This document shows, one piece after another, positions 22,318 through 34,389 of a DNA stretch of 64,000 nucleotides. The position numbers and the translations under genes were made by a program. The notes under the pieces were generated by a model. It ran no database searches. It was not told the origin of the DNA and saw only the letters and a program-made list of their open reading frames with translations. The DNA is from Lyophyllum atratum (taxonomy: Eukaryota > Basidiomycota > Agaricomycetes > Agaricales > Lyophyllaceae). Where the stretch lies: NCBI GenBank assembly GCA_014905825.1, contig JACGCN010000019.1, positions 434,001 through 498,000 on the forward strand, given 5' to 3'. The first letter of the stretch is position 1. Every line of letters begins with the position of its first letter.

Positions 22318-23374
22318 TCAGAATAAGAAGGGGACGATAGCTGTTCTATCCTTAGGACATTGTTCTCCAAGCCTGCCCTTACACCGCTGCTGGCTTCGAT
22401 ACGCGTGGGGCAACATCGATAGAACCTCGGCGAATAAAAAAAATGTAGGGAGGGGCTAGATTTTGGGCGAAGAGGTATGCAGGATTTGAAATGAGGGTTG
22501 CGATATTTCGGGGGGAGAGAAAGGTCCGGACAGAAGCGGCGGAGAGTGATGGGGGTGGTGTTGCAGCCGGGGCAAACCCCAGCCATTCAATCCACTCGCA
22601 GAGATATTGCGGGTAGGATATGTATTTGTATAACCCGACCTTTGGGAAGGCAGGGTGCTCCAAATTACGTCTTTTAGGCTCGTCACCATCGTCCTTTTCG
22701 CTCTTCCCCTTCGCCACGCTCCGCTCCAGCTGAGGAGGATATTGGAATGAAAAATAACGACTGCGAGACCGAGGGCCCAGAGAGCCAAGCCTGCATAAAA
22801 AGAGGATCTCGTGAAAGTATACCCTCCTGTAAGATATATACGGGCGAAAGGCGACGTGAAGTTCGCGCCAATTACGCGTCCGTTGATGGCATGGAAAATG
22901 GCGGCGACGACGCCGGATAGAGTATGCGACTTGGAAGTATAGAGGGTTCGCAAAGATGGTGAGACTCGGTGGGCCAAATGAACGAGGTAGGGAGCAGCAA
23001 GGATGATTCGAGGGCTGTTGAGGGATGGGTCGGACTGGAAGGAAAAAGACATGCGCGAGGCCAGGAAAGCGTATATGAAAGAATAGGCGCAGCGAGCTCT
23101 ATAGTGAGCGGAGGCACAAGACCTGTGACGAGCCTGCGTGTGGGGAGAGCCGACCCAGCATCGAGTTTCGCCTACCTGTTATGAAAAGGACTTCATCCCC
23201 TGAAGGGATGGAGCAGGCAAGGTTGCCATTTAGCAGGACAGGAAAGAGTACAACAGATGAGATAGTGAGCCATTTTCTAACCACTGTGAAGTAAGTCAGT
23301 TTAGGAATTAGAATGCGAGATGTAGAACTGGCTTTACTATTGTACAAGACCGCGGCCTGTCCCTGGCTGAACAT
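22318..23374 (-). pseudogene. steroid 5-alpha-reductase-like membrane protein, decayed copy
   Basis: Recognisable blocks of the 3-oxo-5-alpha-steroid 4-dehydrogenase family occur in order but in changing frames. These are an N-terminal segment (TVVRKWLTISS, IPSGDEVLFITG), a GT-AG intron (GTAGGC…CTATAG), SPSLRTLYTSKSH and AINGRVIGANF, then in another frame GLYKYISYPQYLCEWIEWLG, and in a third frame FAEVLSMLPHAY with the C-terminus KDRTAIVPFLF. At least three frameshifts are needed, one at a run of eight T near 22436-22443. A missing-residue HxWY-type motif (here AYRSQQRCKG) also argues against function. Compare the better-preserved copy at 46079-46962. Confidence 0.75.
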
Positions 23375-25368
23375 CGTCTCTTTCTACTGAAGACGTGGAG
23401 AGCGTACAGAAAACCTATGGTGTCAGCGCGTAACGCTTAAGAGGTCCCAATAGCGGTAGCGGTCCGGTGTCGGAAGAACATCGAAAAACTGTAACCGAAA
23501 TTACATCTTTGTCTACGTGGAATTTGTGTGGAAGCTCCTCCTTGATCATTGAGAAAGAGAGTTTTGATTAATAGATTGCGCTTCTTTTCAGGTATAGAGA
23601 CACCTTGGCTGGACAAGGTCGCGATTTGCTCCTAAGTGCACTGACTTGTTGGGAGTCCGAGTCGCCGTGACGGTGGTCGCGGTCGCAGTACAAAATGGAT
23701 GAATCATGTGATAAGCGCACTGCCAAATAACAACAACCCGTTTTTGGACTTGCAGCAACGCGTCGGAACAATAGTTTCAAAACCTCTGCCGCGAATCATG
23801 CTGCTGAACGTTGAACGAGCACCGTTCCAGCCCATTGATAGCATTATCAGGCACTATCCCCACTTGAGGCTCAGGTAGCTGCCCACATCTTGATCATATC
23901 GGCAATAGAGTCGGCGACAAGCCACCAAACCTACAGAAACCTACATGATGCCAATATTAATGGCCCTTCACCTGAAGATCACATGTAAGCCGCCATAATC
24001 CTCGGAAGCCGAATGGGATGAGGGGATGTCATGACGGCTCGGGCACGGACTGGACTCCGACCTCATCACTCGGGCTTAGGTTATTTGATAACCAACCAGA
24101 ACGCAGGCACTTGCCACTGCTCGGTGCTAGGATATAGCACAATAGCAACACAACAGCATGGGGCGACCAACTAGCCTTCGCAGAGCTAAATATGGATTGC
24201 TTGTGACGTTGAGTGCTCTTCGCGACCTTCGCGGTCGTCGCTTCGGCGGGCAGGTCGGTGATCTTTGGCATCAGCCGCGAGGCATCCCATACGTGCGCGA
24301 CTTGCAGTGTGTGTGGCGAGGCGATTATAAGCACTCAATCTCCTGTAGCTGTCTTCCTCTCGCTTTGCTCGAAATTGGATCGTGTGGCTACTGGGCAGAA
24401 TACTAGTAGGATGCTCCAATGCAGCGCTTGGGAAGTGTGACTCGTGGCGCCGCGATGATAGCCTCCGACTCACATGTCCGCCGCGACGGAGTCAATGTAG
24501 AAATAAATGTGAGTCTTCCCTCGACGAGGCCACAGGCGTCCATCCGAATAGGTTCTCACCCACGATTATCCTTGCCATTGTCCTTTCTAGCTTACGTTCT
24601 CGAATAGACCCCCAGACTATCATCGGGGAAAAGACTAGCCCGTCCGTAGTGGCGATTGCGGATTCGACTATCCGATGTGTCTTTCGAAACAGCTCTTCTA
24701 GTACCACATGTTCGGTATGGCCCTCCTGAATCCACCACACGCCGAGCTCATGCTTCTCCGTGACCCTGCTGCGAGTCGTCTCGAACACCACGAGTTCTTC
24801 AATAACATACGGTTTGGTCATCTCATGGCTCCAACCGCCGAGGTTACACTATACCGCCATGCCTAAACTGTTTATATTGGACCAAGGGGTAACTTGTTAC
24901 CAATGATTTACGCACCTGCAACGATCCGATTCGGAGGACGGTAACTACCCACAACCTTCATATGGGAATGCGGGGTCTGCCATCTGATACGTTGGGCTGG
25001 TGAGCGGATGCGGTGCGGAAGATGTCACGACGATCAGGTAGGATGTCGATGATATAAACGCGAAGGACATGGAATGAAATCTAGTACTACATATTAGGTT
25101 TTTAAGGCTGCATTTCAAATGGGGATTGCGAATGTGTGCGGATGAGGTGGGTATCCGAGAAAAATTGCGATGATGCGAGATGATAAAAGTAGCACGATGG
25201 ACGGGAACGATCGAACTGGACAAGGCTCGGACAGGGTCGGCGATGAAGCTTGAAGAAGGGGATAGAGGTAAGTTTGTATTTGAAGGTCCGCTCCAATTAT
25301 CGAGGTCGGTGGACGACACCGAGGCCGAACATGGCTTCCCTGCACTATGGATAACGTCGGCGTCGCAG
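23375..25368. other. intergenic, about 2 kb, no gene seen
   Basis: Several short frames overlap on both strands between 24.0 and 25.3 kb, but none shows domain, splice structure or conserved motif that I can defend. Confidence 0.4.
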
Positions 25369-25982
25369 TCAAGCCATTGCTTCTACCTCTGAGACGAGTA
25401 CCCCATATGTTAGTTCATGACGGGAATAGAATAAGGGCAAGGAACGCGACGCACTGGGACGCGGTAGGGCACGTCCTTACCACTGGTAGCCAACATCGAC
25501 GACAGCGGCGACGAGTTATCTACATCCTTCGCACGCATGACGCACGTCTGGATCTCCGAATCGGTCCTCACCGAAAAGCTCACGATCTTGAGAAACTCGT
25601 CAAAGGCAAGAGTACACGTGAAATCTTCTACCCAGCTGCGACCACTCTTTTTCCAGGTCCAGGTCACGTTGCCTTCGAAGACAACGATGCGCGTTGAGGG
25701 GTCGGCCTGCAGGGTGCGGTGGACCACGCACGATCGCGTCCAGTGTGTCGCTAGTAGGTCAAAGTACGACCGGATCGCGTTCGGCCCGCGCAAGAGTGAC
25801 GACTGTGGGTGGGAGCAGGTCGAAGGGTAATGCTGGATCGAGGTCGGCCAGGTGGTGGAGAAGTGAGACAGGAGGGTAAGCGGGTGTGTTTTGTTATTTG
25901 CGAAGGCAGCAAGGAAGTGGTCTGTGGCCGTTAACAAACGGTCGCGCATGTGTGACGAGGAGGGGCAAGTCGAGCCAGGCAT
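25369..25982 (-). CDS. NTF2-like (SnoaL-type) fold protein
   Basis: Two exons, 25481-25982 and 25389-bounded 25369-25388, separated by a 92-nt GT-AG intron (25389-25480); the joined frame is 173 residues, ending SEVEAMA. An internal ATG at 25949 (MRDRLLTATDHFLAAFANN) would give 162 residues and matches the start of the fold better. Features of the NTF2-like cone fold are a helical start with FLAAF, PNAIRSYFDLLATHW, and strands RIVVFEGNVTWTWKKSGRSWVEDFTCTLAF-type, followed by IVSFSVRTDSEIQTCV. Such proteins bind small hydrophobic ligands or act as isomerases/cyclases; no specific role can be given. The long polypeptide stretch is described here only by its motifs. Confidence 0.75.
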
Positions 25983-26846
25983 GTCGCTAATCCCGGGGGG
26001 TGACAGATATGGACAGAGTATGATGGGTAGCTGGGCGACAAGTGGATCGTCCGGTTAATACTATAACTCTTCGCCGGAAATACTTGCTTTAAGTACTTAG
26101 ACTCGAGCGGGCTCGGGCAGAAGGGGATAGGGCTGGTTCGGCGATACGGTGACACAGAAGTTAAGATTAGAACTAAGGGCTTGGAGACTCCCAATCGGCA
26201 GAGTTCGTCATGGAAGACCGGAATAAGACGTAGACGTCACGCTCGGGCACGGGCGATGGGCATTGCGCACACAAACACGCGTGTCAATGGCTTTAATGAC
26301 CTTCCGGATTCCAGGCTTGGTGGCAGCGGCTTCGGCATGAGAAAGGTATCAGGCAGAAGGACACACCGAAAAAGATAGATGGCGTCCGGCCACATGTCGA
26401 ACCCCCGAGTGGCAATGCGAAATTACACGGTGAGAGGAGGGCTCGGTCACTGTGAAGGTGCCCGACATAAGAAAAAGAGGTCTATGCGAAAAGGAATACG
26501 ATTCAAATACGATTCGAATTTCCAATAGCCATAGATCGCTCCTGATAGGGCCGCTCATCCGCGATGAAAGCTTGAAGTAGGAGGTCATTCTGGGAAATGA
26601 GATTGTAGGATGATACGAAAGGCAGGTTAAATAGGAAAGTTACCATTGCCAAGATGATACGTGGTACATGGACAGGACATAGCACGTGGTGAAGAGTGCT
26701 ACACCAGATATCGGAACATGGGAGTTAGTAATAGGAGGCAGGCGTTGCACACATTGAACTAATGGTCAAATGGCCGGAGTCAAGTCAGGAAGCCGGATCC
26801 GCGGATTAGATGCAGGATGGAGACACCCTGGGTAAGTATATCGTCC
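25983..26846. other. intergenic, no gene seen
   Basis: Upstream of the NTF2-like gene; no supported coding region. It grades into a dispersed repeat at 26847. Confidence 0.4.
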
Positions 26847-27118
26847 GGATCGTACCTTCTGAGATAATGAACTCTTCGGCGTTGGTTCGGCGACTCGGCG
26901 CTAATAGATCCCACCATGAAGTAATGCTACTATTATAATGAATATTATGCATCATGAAAGACTCGTCGGGAAGGCAGAGAGAGCGTGTGTTTGAGAGATT
27001 CTAAATTCTCTCGGAAGTATGTGCATGGACTGATTTCAAGACATTGCCAGGAAAAGATGTGGTAACCGATGGTCCCGACACGAGAACACAAGAAATAACA
27101 GAGGGTGAAGGACAAGGT
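26847..27118. repeat. dispersed repeat copy 1 (related to 29091-29410)
   Basis: Shares collinear words with 29091-29410, for example GCATCATGAA, AAGACTCGTC, GTATGTGCA, AAGATGTGGTAACCGATGGTC and ACAGAGGGTGAAGGA. The pair are diverged direct repeats flanking orphan gene A copy 1. Part of this copy overlaps the remnant SRD5A-like first exon on the minus strand. Confidence 0.7.
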
Positions 27119-27257
27119 ATTGGACAGCGTAATTGCGGGCGACAAAGTATAGGCATAACGCCTGGTCGGGGAGGAACGTGGAGGTCCAACTACTACCCCT
27201 TGCGGCGAGGCGGTTGATTCGACGTGTCACGGTCACAAGACCACTACATTTTTCCAA
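27036..27257 (-). pseudogene. remnant first exon of an SRD5A-like gene
   Basis: Encodes FLPDQALCLYFVARNYA, which matches the start of the SRD5A-like gene at 46079 (MLSPDQVLYVYFVARKYF), and then diverges into unrelated sequence. Its start lies about 100 bp from the start codon of gene A copy 1, on the opposite strand, the same divergent arrangement as at 46.0 kb. Confidence 0.6.
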
Positions 27258-27298
27258 CGACGTCCCTCCTCATCAACTACATTACATCTCTCCAAGTC

Positions 27299-28417
27299 AT
27301 GCTCTACGGTTCTATTCCACGCATCCCTTGGGCGATAGCACGTTCCAAGAACATTTTGAGCCCGCCCACCGGGGGCGCCGTCCTTTTTCATCTCAGAAAT
27401 ATTTCGGGTCCACCTACAGCAACCGCTTCGAAAGTCAACTCCAAGTCGAAGAGACACTGGCATCACCACGGAGTCCTTAAAACCCTCAACCCCCAACGCA
27501 TCCAATCCGAGGACTTTATTGACATTTCCAAACACGAAATGGCCCGTGTATGGGTCGGATCCCACCGTGCAAAATTCTACTACGGCTTCGAGAACACCTG
27601 GTCGAGGTTACCTTTCCCTGCACATGCTCGTGGGTTTCTATATCATCACCGCGATCCGAAGCTCCCGCCAACCACAGCGCAGATCCGGTTCCGCCTCACT
27701 CCACACAACGACCCAGCTCAGTTCCACGTTGGGCAGGATATGCTTACGACGCGCGGGGCTCCGTGGGCGATTAATTTGTTGTCGATGACGAAGCCCTTCT
27801 ACAAAGCGTTCAAGTTACAGCTCCTCGAAGAAGGCCTTTTGGATCCAGACTTCATGCGGACGGTGCAGGAAGCATGGGCAGGGCGCCGACAGGTTGTCGG
27901 ATTACCGAGTATTCACTATCTGGAGCAGCCCTTTGTTATGGACCTCGCTGGCAGTGATACACTGCGCATTAATACCGTTGACGCGGTGGGCTATGTGCGC
28001 ATTTTTCGTCTGTTTAAGGAGGACCGAAACGAGAAACGGGTGGGGCCTTATTCCGGTTAGCTTATATTTCTTCCAATCATCATTCACTCATGGCAGACAT
28101 ATGATTGGCTAGGACGCATCCTTGTTCGATTCGAGCACTCAACGGAGCCGGAACACGCGGGGACCAGATCGCTTGTTATACGCGTTCTGGAAATCCTCGA
28201 GCCCATCCAACCGGTCATTCCTGGATACGATATGTATATTCCCATTCCAGAAGAGGGTCAACTACTCAAAAAGAAATATCACGGTGGTGCTGATCGGATA
28301 TACTCGATAGACTTGGATCGCCTAACCAAACAAATGAAGGACCTTGCTTTATTTCTAACATGGTGCGCGTCATTGCTATTGACTATCTGGAGAAGCTGGA
28401 ATCTCATTGCAAAGTAG
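27299..28417 (+). CDS. orphan gene A, copy 1 (conserved unknown protein)
   Basis: Two exons, 27299-28055 and 28113-28417, joined over a 57-nt intron (donor GTTAGC, acceptor GCTAG), give 353 residues. The start was chosen because MLYGSIPRIPWAIAR aligns with MLSRSIPRVRWPIAR of copy 2. Shared blocks are MARVWVGSHRA, ARGFLYHHRDPKLP, TTAQIRFRLTPHNDPAQF, PWAINLLSMTKPFY, IHYLEQPFVMDLA, and in exon 2 RILVRFEHSTEPEHAGTRSL and ILEPIQPVIPGYDMY. I recall similar uncharacterised proteins in agaric genomes but no assigned domain. It may be intact, though the weak donor leaves some doubt. It is divergent from an SRD5A remnant. Confidence 0.7.
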
Positions 28418-28497
28418 ATGAGGATAAAGCACATATTTGGTGGTCGTCGCTACCAATAACTTCAAGGACACACCATACATACCCCCCAGCGCAAACC

Positions 28498-28813
28498 CTA
28501 GAACCTGCACCTACGAAATCTCCCCATGTCATCGGCGCACCAGTGACTGGTAAATTCCCGGCCGCCGCCCCCATGTTGCCTGTGTACTGCCCTGGGATGG
28601 CTTCGCGCCCGGCATATTGTACTTTGGCGGGAGCGAGATCGAGAGCTGGAGGGATGTTTCGGGAAACATACGGCGGTATTCACGCGAATGCGACTCTCCT
28701 GACATTGTCAAGGGGACGAGGACAGGGCTGTCCTGGGGATATACTTGTCTGGGGAATGCGTCGGATACCTCTACAGCTTTGTGAACACGGCGTCGTTTTG
28801 GCTTATGAGTCAT
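28498..28813 (-). pseudogene. relic D, copy 1 (unknown protein, convergent to gene A)
   Basis: Minus-strand sequence contains REYRRMFPE, SLPPKYNMPGAKPSQG and, in another frame, LAPAKVQYAGREA and NLPVTGAPMTWGDFVGAG. The same peptides occur at 37092-37265 and 44348-44815. The frame changes show decay or unplaced introns. Its position 3' of and convergent to gene A repeats the arrangement at 44.3-46 kb. Confidence 0.55.
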
Positions 28814-29685
28814 GAGTTATTTTCGATATATCCTAGTAAGCGGTAGATGCCATCGCGAAGAACTAGTTGACACTAGGTGAGAATGTTTATTACGAATGGA
28901 ATGCTTTGCTGGCACGCAATGGGCTGTATCGCAAGTTTCGCTTTTCTTGGACGTCCGCCAAAATCCATAGTGTGTGGAGAACGACGCGCGTGTAATCACC
29001 AAGTATGCAGCCAGTTGTAACTGCAGCGACACATAACTTTCATCCTTACAATCACGACAGGTCGTACTGAAGTAAGTAAATGGTCTAGATCGTACCTTTC
29101 ATGATAACGAAACCTATTCGCCGATTCGGCGCAGCCATAGAGGTTCGTCATGGTGCCATTATAAAGTAGAGTTACTACTATGAATAGTAAAATACTTCGA
29201 TGTAGCGTCATCTTTCGTGCATCAAGCCGTAGAACACCGTGCATCATGAAGACTCGTCAAGAAGAGAGAGAGACAGAGAGACAGAGAGGGAGTCGGAAAA
29301 GAAAAAAGTATGTGCAAGAAGAATTTCAAACCATTGGTAAAGATGTGGTAACCGATGGTCGCGAAATGGGAACGAAACAAAAAAAAATTGACAGAGGGTG
29401 AAGGAGACGGGATAAATATACGCGCAACTCATGAAAAGCGCAGGAGGGAGAAAGGGGTGGGAGTACAAGTTCAAAGAAGGACAATCGCCCGCGCCCGGGC
29501 TATCCAGTGGCGACAAGACGCAAAAAGAATGTCACAAGAAGAGAAAGCAAAGCTACAAACACCCCGCATCAGCACATCATCTCCCGACATAACATCAAAA
29601 CCCGACTCACCCAGCCATACCAAATCTACAAAATACACCAGCCGTCCCCAGCCCTACAGCCAAGTGACAGCACCAAGAACACGCT
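28814..29685. repeat. dispersed repeat copy 2 (core 29091-29410) and spacer
   Basis: Core 29091-29410 is a diverged direct copy of 26847-27118 (see there). It includes an AG-rich stretch (GAGAGAGAGACAGAGAG near 29264-29290). On the minus strand FRDHRLPHL is shared with the other copy (CRDHRLPHL). The remainder of the stretch holds no supported gene. Confidence 0.6.
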
Positions 29686-32600
29686 CTACTCAGAGGGCCA
29701 TATATCCGTAACAGTCCTCCTCCTCTCCCTCCTCGCCGTATTCATCGGCGGCAGCATCCCACCCCCACCCACCCCCAACATCCCCGCCGAAACAGCCGCA
29801 CTCCTATCCGCCGCATTCACCGTCGAAGAGTTCCTGCTCATCCCCACCCCTGCCCCCGCCCCATCAAGCGACATCCTCCCCGCAGCCGGCGTCCGTCCCA
29901 CCGTCTTCCGCCTGATGTCCTTCTCCGTCTCGGACCCGCTCTGCACGGCCCGCTCCAGGCGGTTGGGTGGCACGAAACTGGTACTGGGCTCTGCCCCCGA
30001 GCTCGCACCAGACTCCGTCCGCCGCCTTTGGTTCTCCATGTGTTGCTGCTGCAACCCATTGAGCGCGGAAACGCTTATTGTTGACGGACGGGAGAAGGTG
30101 ACAGACTCCTTCACCGAGCGATCAGAGTCTGTACGAGGCAATGATGGGAAGACTGTCATCTCAGGTGTACGCCCCGTCGACACGGTATGGGGCGTCAGGG
30201 CCGTTGTAGCATTGCTCGGCGTCGTAAGCGAACCAGGAAAGTGCGCCGTGTTGCCACGCACAGTCAAGGTCGACGCGACGGAGATTTTGCGTCTGTCCCT
30301 TTCCCGCACAGTGCTGGCTGTAGGTTTATCATTCACAGTCTGATTCCGCCGGAGGAGGCTTTCAGATGGAAGGCTGGGGAGAGGTTTTGGAATGGCAAGT
30401 GAGGGGAGGGTACGGCTGCGGTCCAGATTTCCTTGATTGACCCGGGACGTAGGTGTAGGTGAAGGCTCGTATTCGCCGTAGAACGTCTCCTGAGAACGGA
30501 TGGTGGGCATGCCCCCATTGCTCGGGGTCATAGAGTTCTGCTGCATCTCCCGCTGTTCCCTAGGCGTAAACAGCCGGCGTGTAGAGCCCGCATTCCCACT
30601 GGTCATGTTCCGCGAAGCATTAGACGTTTGTTGTGCAGGCGGTGGTGGAGTGTCGTATCTTCCTTCCACCCCCCTCCCCCTATCCTGATCCCTAAGCGTG
30701 CTAAACGCAGACGGTGGCCTCGCCCCACTCAACGAACTTTCCGCCCGAGCTGCAAGCCGTCTCGACACATCATCCCTCAAGCTCTCCCTAGCATTAACAG
30801 GCTCCCAACTCCTCCTCGACTCCACACTCCTCCTCCCACTCCCGCTCCCCCCACCCGAGCTCCCGGGCCCGCCGCCACCACCCGCCCCAAGCACAACATC
30901 AGGGCTCATACTCCCCCTCTTCCTCCCCCCTCCCATCGCCAACCCCTCCTCATCCAAACTCACGCTCCTCGAATGCACACCCCCCTCCCCCCCACTCGCG
31001 CCCGCCAAATCCCTCACGGCCTTCCCCACATCGAGCAGGAACCCCGTCAACCCCCGCACAAGCTCATCGCTCACCCTCAGCCCCTCCCGATACTCCGCCC
31101 CCACCCTCCCCCACAACTCCCTCTCCCTCTCCCCTCCCGCCCCACCACCATCCGCATCCTCCACCTCCGCATGCACCTGCTCCTCCAGGGCCCTGGCAGT
31201 CCCATACCGCAACATCCCGTTCAACCGCTCCGCAGCGCCCACGACACCCTGGGCACCCCGCACCAGATCCACACTGCCTACCCGTCCGCCACCGCCACCG
31301 CCCAAGCCGGCACGAGCGATGTGGCCCTCGAACATGGCGAGACTTTCCACCATGAGCCGTGTGTGCTCCTGGTGCTGCTGCTGTTGTTGATGCTGCTGCT
31401 GCTGTTGATGTAGTTGCATCGTCCCCGCCCCAGGAGCGGGCGGTGGTGGGGGAAGGGGAAGCCGCCTGGTCCCGAACGGACTCGCGTACCTCTCCGGCGG
31501 CGTGTCTTGCGCTTGCGCCTGCAGCACGTGTGCGCGGGTGAGAGTACCGTAGCGACTTAGCGCTGACGGCGCGCGATCAGGCGTCTCTAGTGTCTCTCGC
31601 TCCCGCTCCCGGTCTCGTGTGAAGGATCTTTCCCGGTCTCTATCTCGGTCTCGGTCTCTGTCTCGGTCACGTTCTCGAGCAAGCGACGCATCCCGATCCC
31701 TCAACGGCTCCACAGCGCTCTTCGAATTCCTCAACGCCCTCCTCCTCTCCCCCTCCCCCTCCTCCCTCCTCCCCCTCTCATAATCCTCATACTCATAATC
31801 CCTATCCCTCCTCCCCAAATACCGATACTCCGCCATCGACGTCTGTGCCCTCTCCCTCCCCACCCCTCCTCCCCCACCACCCTCATTCCTCCCAGCAACA
31901 AGCGTATCCGCCCTCCTCCTCTCCCCATGCGCACCCCTCCTCTCCCCATCCCTGTCGTCGTCGTCGGGGTCATCATAGTCATCATCGCTGTTCCACCCCG
32001 CCCGCCTAGGCCCAGGCCCAAGACTCAGCCTCTGCGATCGCCTCCTCGTCGGGCTAAGCCCCGCCGCCCTCAGCCCCTCCCCCACCAGACTCCTCCCCGC
32101 CGTCCCTGCCCCATACCCATGCGCACCACCTTGAGCAAGCGCGCTCTCCGCACTGCCCCCTCTAAGACTCTGCCGGCGCTCGCGATACTCGCCCATACCC
32201 ATAACCGGCGTCCCTCCCGTCCTCCTTGCAGACGAGGAGGAGGAGTGGTGCAAGTTCGAGTTCGAAGTTGAAGTAGGGGGTGATATGGACGGAGCGGCGG
32301 CGGGCAGGTACGTTGTTGTATATTCGCGGGATGAAGAGAGGTCGTGGGAGTACGAGTGTCTGGAGGAACGGGCGCGGCTTCCTGAGGCGGAGGCGGAGGC
32401 GGTGTTGGAGTTGGAGTTGGAGTTGGAGTTGGAATGGGAGTTGAGGGAGGAGTTGGTGGAGGAGTTGGATGAGGTGAATGCGATGCTGGGGGCGCGGAGA
32501 GGGGTCATTGGTTCGGGTTCGGCGGAATACTAGAGGGAGGGGAAAGGGGTTGTCAGCCGCTTTGTTCTTGTTGTCTAGGAATGCTCGAGAAGAAAATAAA

Positions 32601-34352
32601 AATTGGTGAAAGGATGGGGCATGCGTATGGGGCATACACGACCACAAAGAGTCCAAGGAGTAGCCAAGTAAATTGTACCCAAAAAATAAATAAGAACGAA
32701 AACTCAAAGAAAGAGTGACTGCTCGAGGCAAGAATCAAGCCAACGAATGAGAGCACCAACACGAAAGTAAAACCCGCATACAACCCACTGAAAAAAAAAA
32801 ACTCACCGGTCCATCTGCACTCCTAAATTCAAGGGGCAACGCCCCCCTCCTCCTCCCCGCCGCACTAGCAAGCGTCGGACTGCCCCTCCTCCTCGCCGAC
32901 CCCAGCACACCCTCCCTCTCCCTCTCCCATTCCCTCTCCCTGTCTCTCTCCCTGTCTCTCTCCCTGAACCTCGCCGTTCCACCTCCCCTCCTCATCTCCT
33001 CCTCTCCCACCAGCGACGCCATCGACACCCTCTTCCTCCTGCGGGACGGGCTCGAAGACCCGCCCGACCCATTGGACAGGTCGTTCCGCGCGAGGTTGCG
33101 GGCATCGTGCGGGGATGACGGCGCGGAGGGGACACGCGTGCGGCGGTGCGGCGTAGGCGGTGTATGCGGGCGTGGGGCATAAGAAACCGTGCGTTGATGT
33201 TGGTGGTTCGAGCTCGAGATGGTGCTCTGGTTATGGTTATGGTTATGGTTGGCGTTGGCGTTGTTGCCGTAGTCCCTGGAATGATGCGACGTGCTAGACT
33301 CTCGTTCGGTCTCGGAGCCAGAGCGAGGGTCGTAGCTTGGGCTGGGCTGCAAAGGAGACGCACGGCGGGCGTGGGAGTTCGAAAGGCGGGATGCGGTGGA
33401 TTTGGTCGTTGAGGACCCCGAGGTCGAGGACGGGGCCGGGGAGCGTGAAGGGCCCGAGTGGGAGTTTGGGGTGCCTGAACGGGGGTATGAGGAGAGTTTG
33501 TCCAAGACCTGCATGGGGAGGGTCATAAATCAAGTGTAGGGAGATAAGATGGACGAGAGGGCGACGTACGAGACGATTCCTCTGCGTGAGGCTCTTTACT
33601 CTCTGCAGGGCGAGTACATTCTCATTCGAGCTCAGAGAGGCACGACGGAGCTCAAAGCGGGCTGTATCGTCCCCGTCCTCGTCATCGTTGGTATGCCTAC
33701 CGTCGTTATATGCATGCTCATAATCCTCGTCCTCAATGCCAACAGGCGCCTGCGGCGGGGGCTCCTCGAGGATACTCTGCCTCTCCGTCGGACGCAGGAT
33801 CGTGTTGATGCTGCTGATGCTGCTGTTACTGCGGTGATGCAACGACCGCCTCTGCGCGGGTACAGAAAGGCCATTGCCACTACCGCTGATACCCCCGCCG
33901 CCGCCCTGGTCCCTAGAGCCTCCACTGCTCCCGCTACTACTAGCGAACGACAGCGGACGTTCGTTAAGCGAAAGAGGCTGCGGATCGTCCGTCGTGCTCC
34001 CGCTGCCCGTCGAGTTGGTCGCAGGCGGGGAGGGCAAGCCGGACCCGCTAGAGCTCGCGCCGGGGCTGGGTGGTTCCGGGAGGTCGGGGATGTGGGATGC
34101 GGTGCCGTTGGGGGGGCTGGTGAAGGTGAGGTAGGAGGGAGAGGCGGATACGGAGGTGGGCGGGGGGTTGGACCCGATGTAGACGGCCGAGAGACGGTTG
34201 GTGGTGTGTTTGGACTTGGACAAGGGGGCGGGGCGGGGGGGCATTGGGGATGTGGGCGTGAATGGTGTCGTCGTGGGCGTCGAGGGCAGCGACGAGCATT
34301 CAGAAAGGGCGCTGCTCGTCGAGAGCCCGCGATGAGAAATGAGAAACAACAA
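29686..34352 (-). CDS. large, mostly disordered protein with RD/RE repeats; 5' end unresolved
   Basis: Three exons, 33570-34352 (start uncertain), 32807-33508 and 29686-32529, all in phase 0, give about 1440 residues. Introns are 61 nt and 277 nt. The sequence is dominated by Ser/Pro/Gly/Arg. It has runs such as SNSNSNSNSNS, an alternating RDRDRDRDRDRDRE tract, a Q/H-rich stretch and poly-Gly. Ordered islands are RVKSLTQRNRLVLDKLSSYP across the first intron and a helical segment LMVESLAMFEGHIARAG … GVVGAAERLNGMLRYG … VSDELVRGLTGFLLDVGKAV. No ATG is in frame upstream of 34352; the first in-frame ATG is MPPRPAPLSKS. The likely true first exon is missing or displaced by the adjacent repeat array. 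Function not recognised; low-complexity open frames on the plus strand here are shadows. Confidence 0.75.
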
Positions 34353-34389
34353 ACCCTACGGCCACGGCTTTGCATTTAGGGTTATCATT

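Noticed and set aside
24029..25319. Overlapping 60-120-codon frames on both strands
   Set aside because: No consistent frame, domain or splice logic; treated as non-coding.
30628..31413. Long plus-strand Pro/Leu-rich frames
   Set aside because: Shadow of the low-complexity exon on the opposite strand; no splice structure or motifs.
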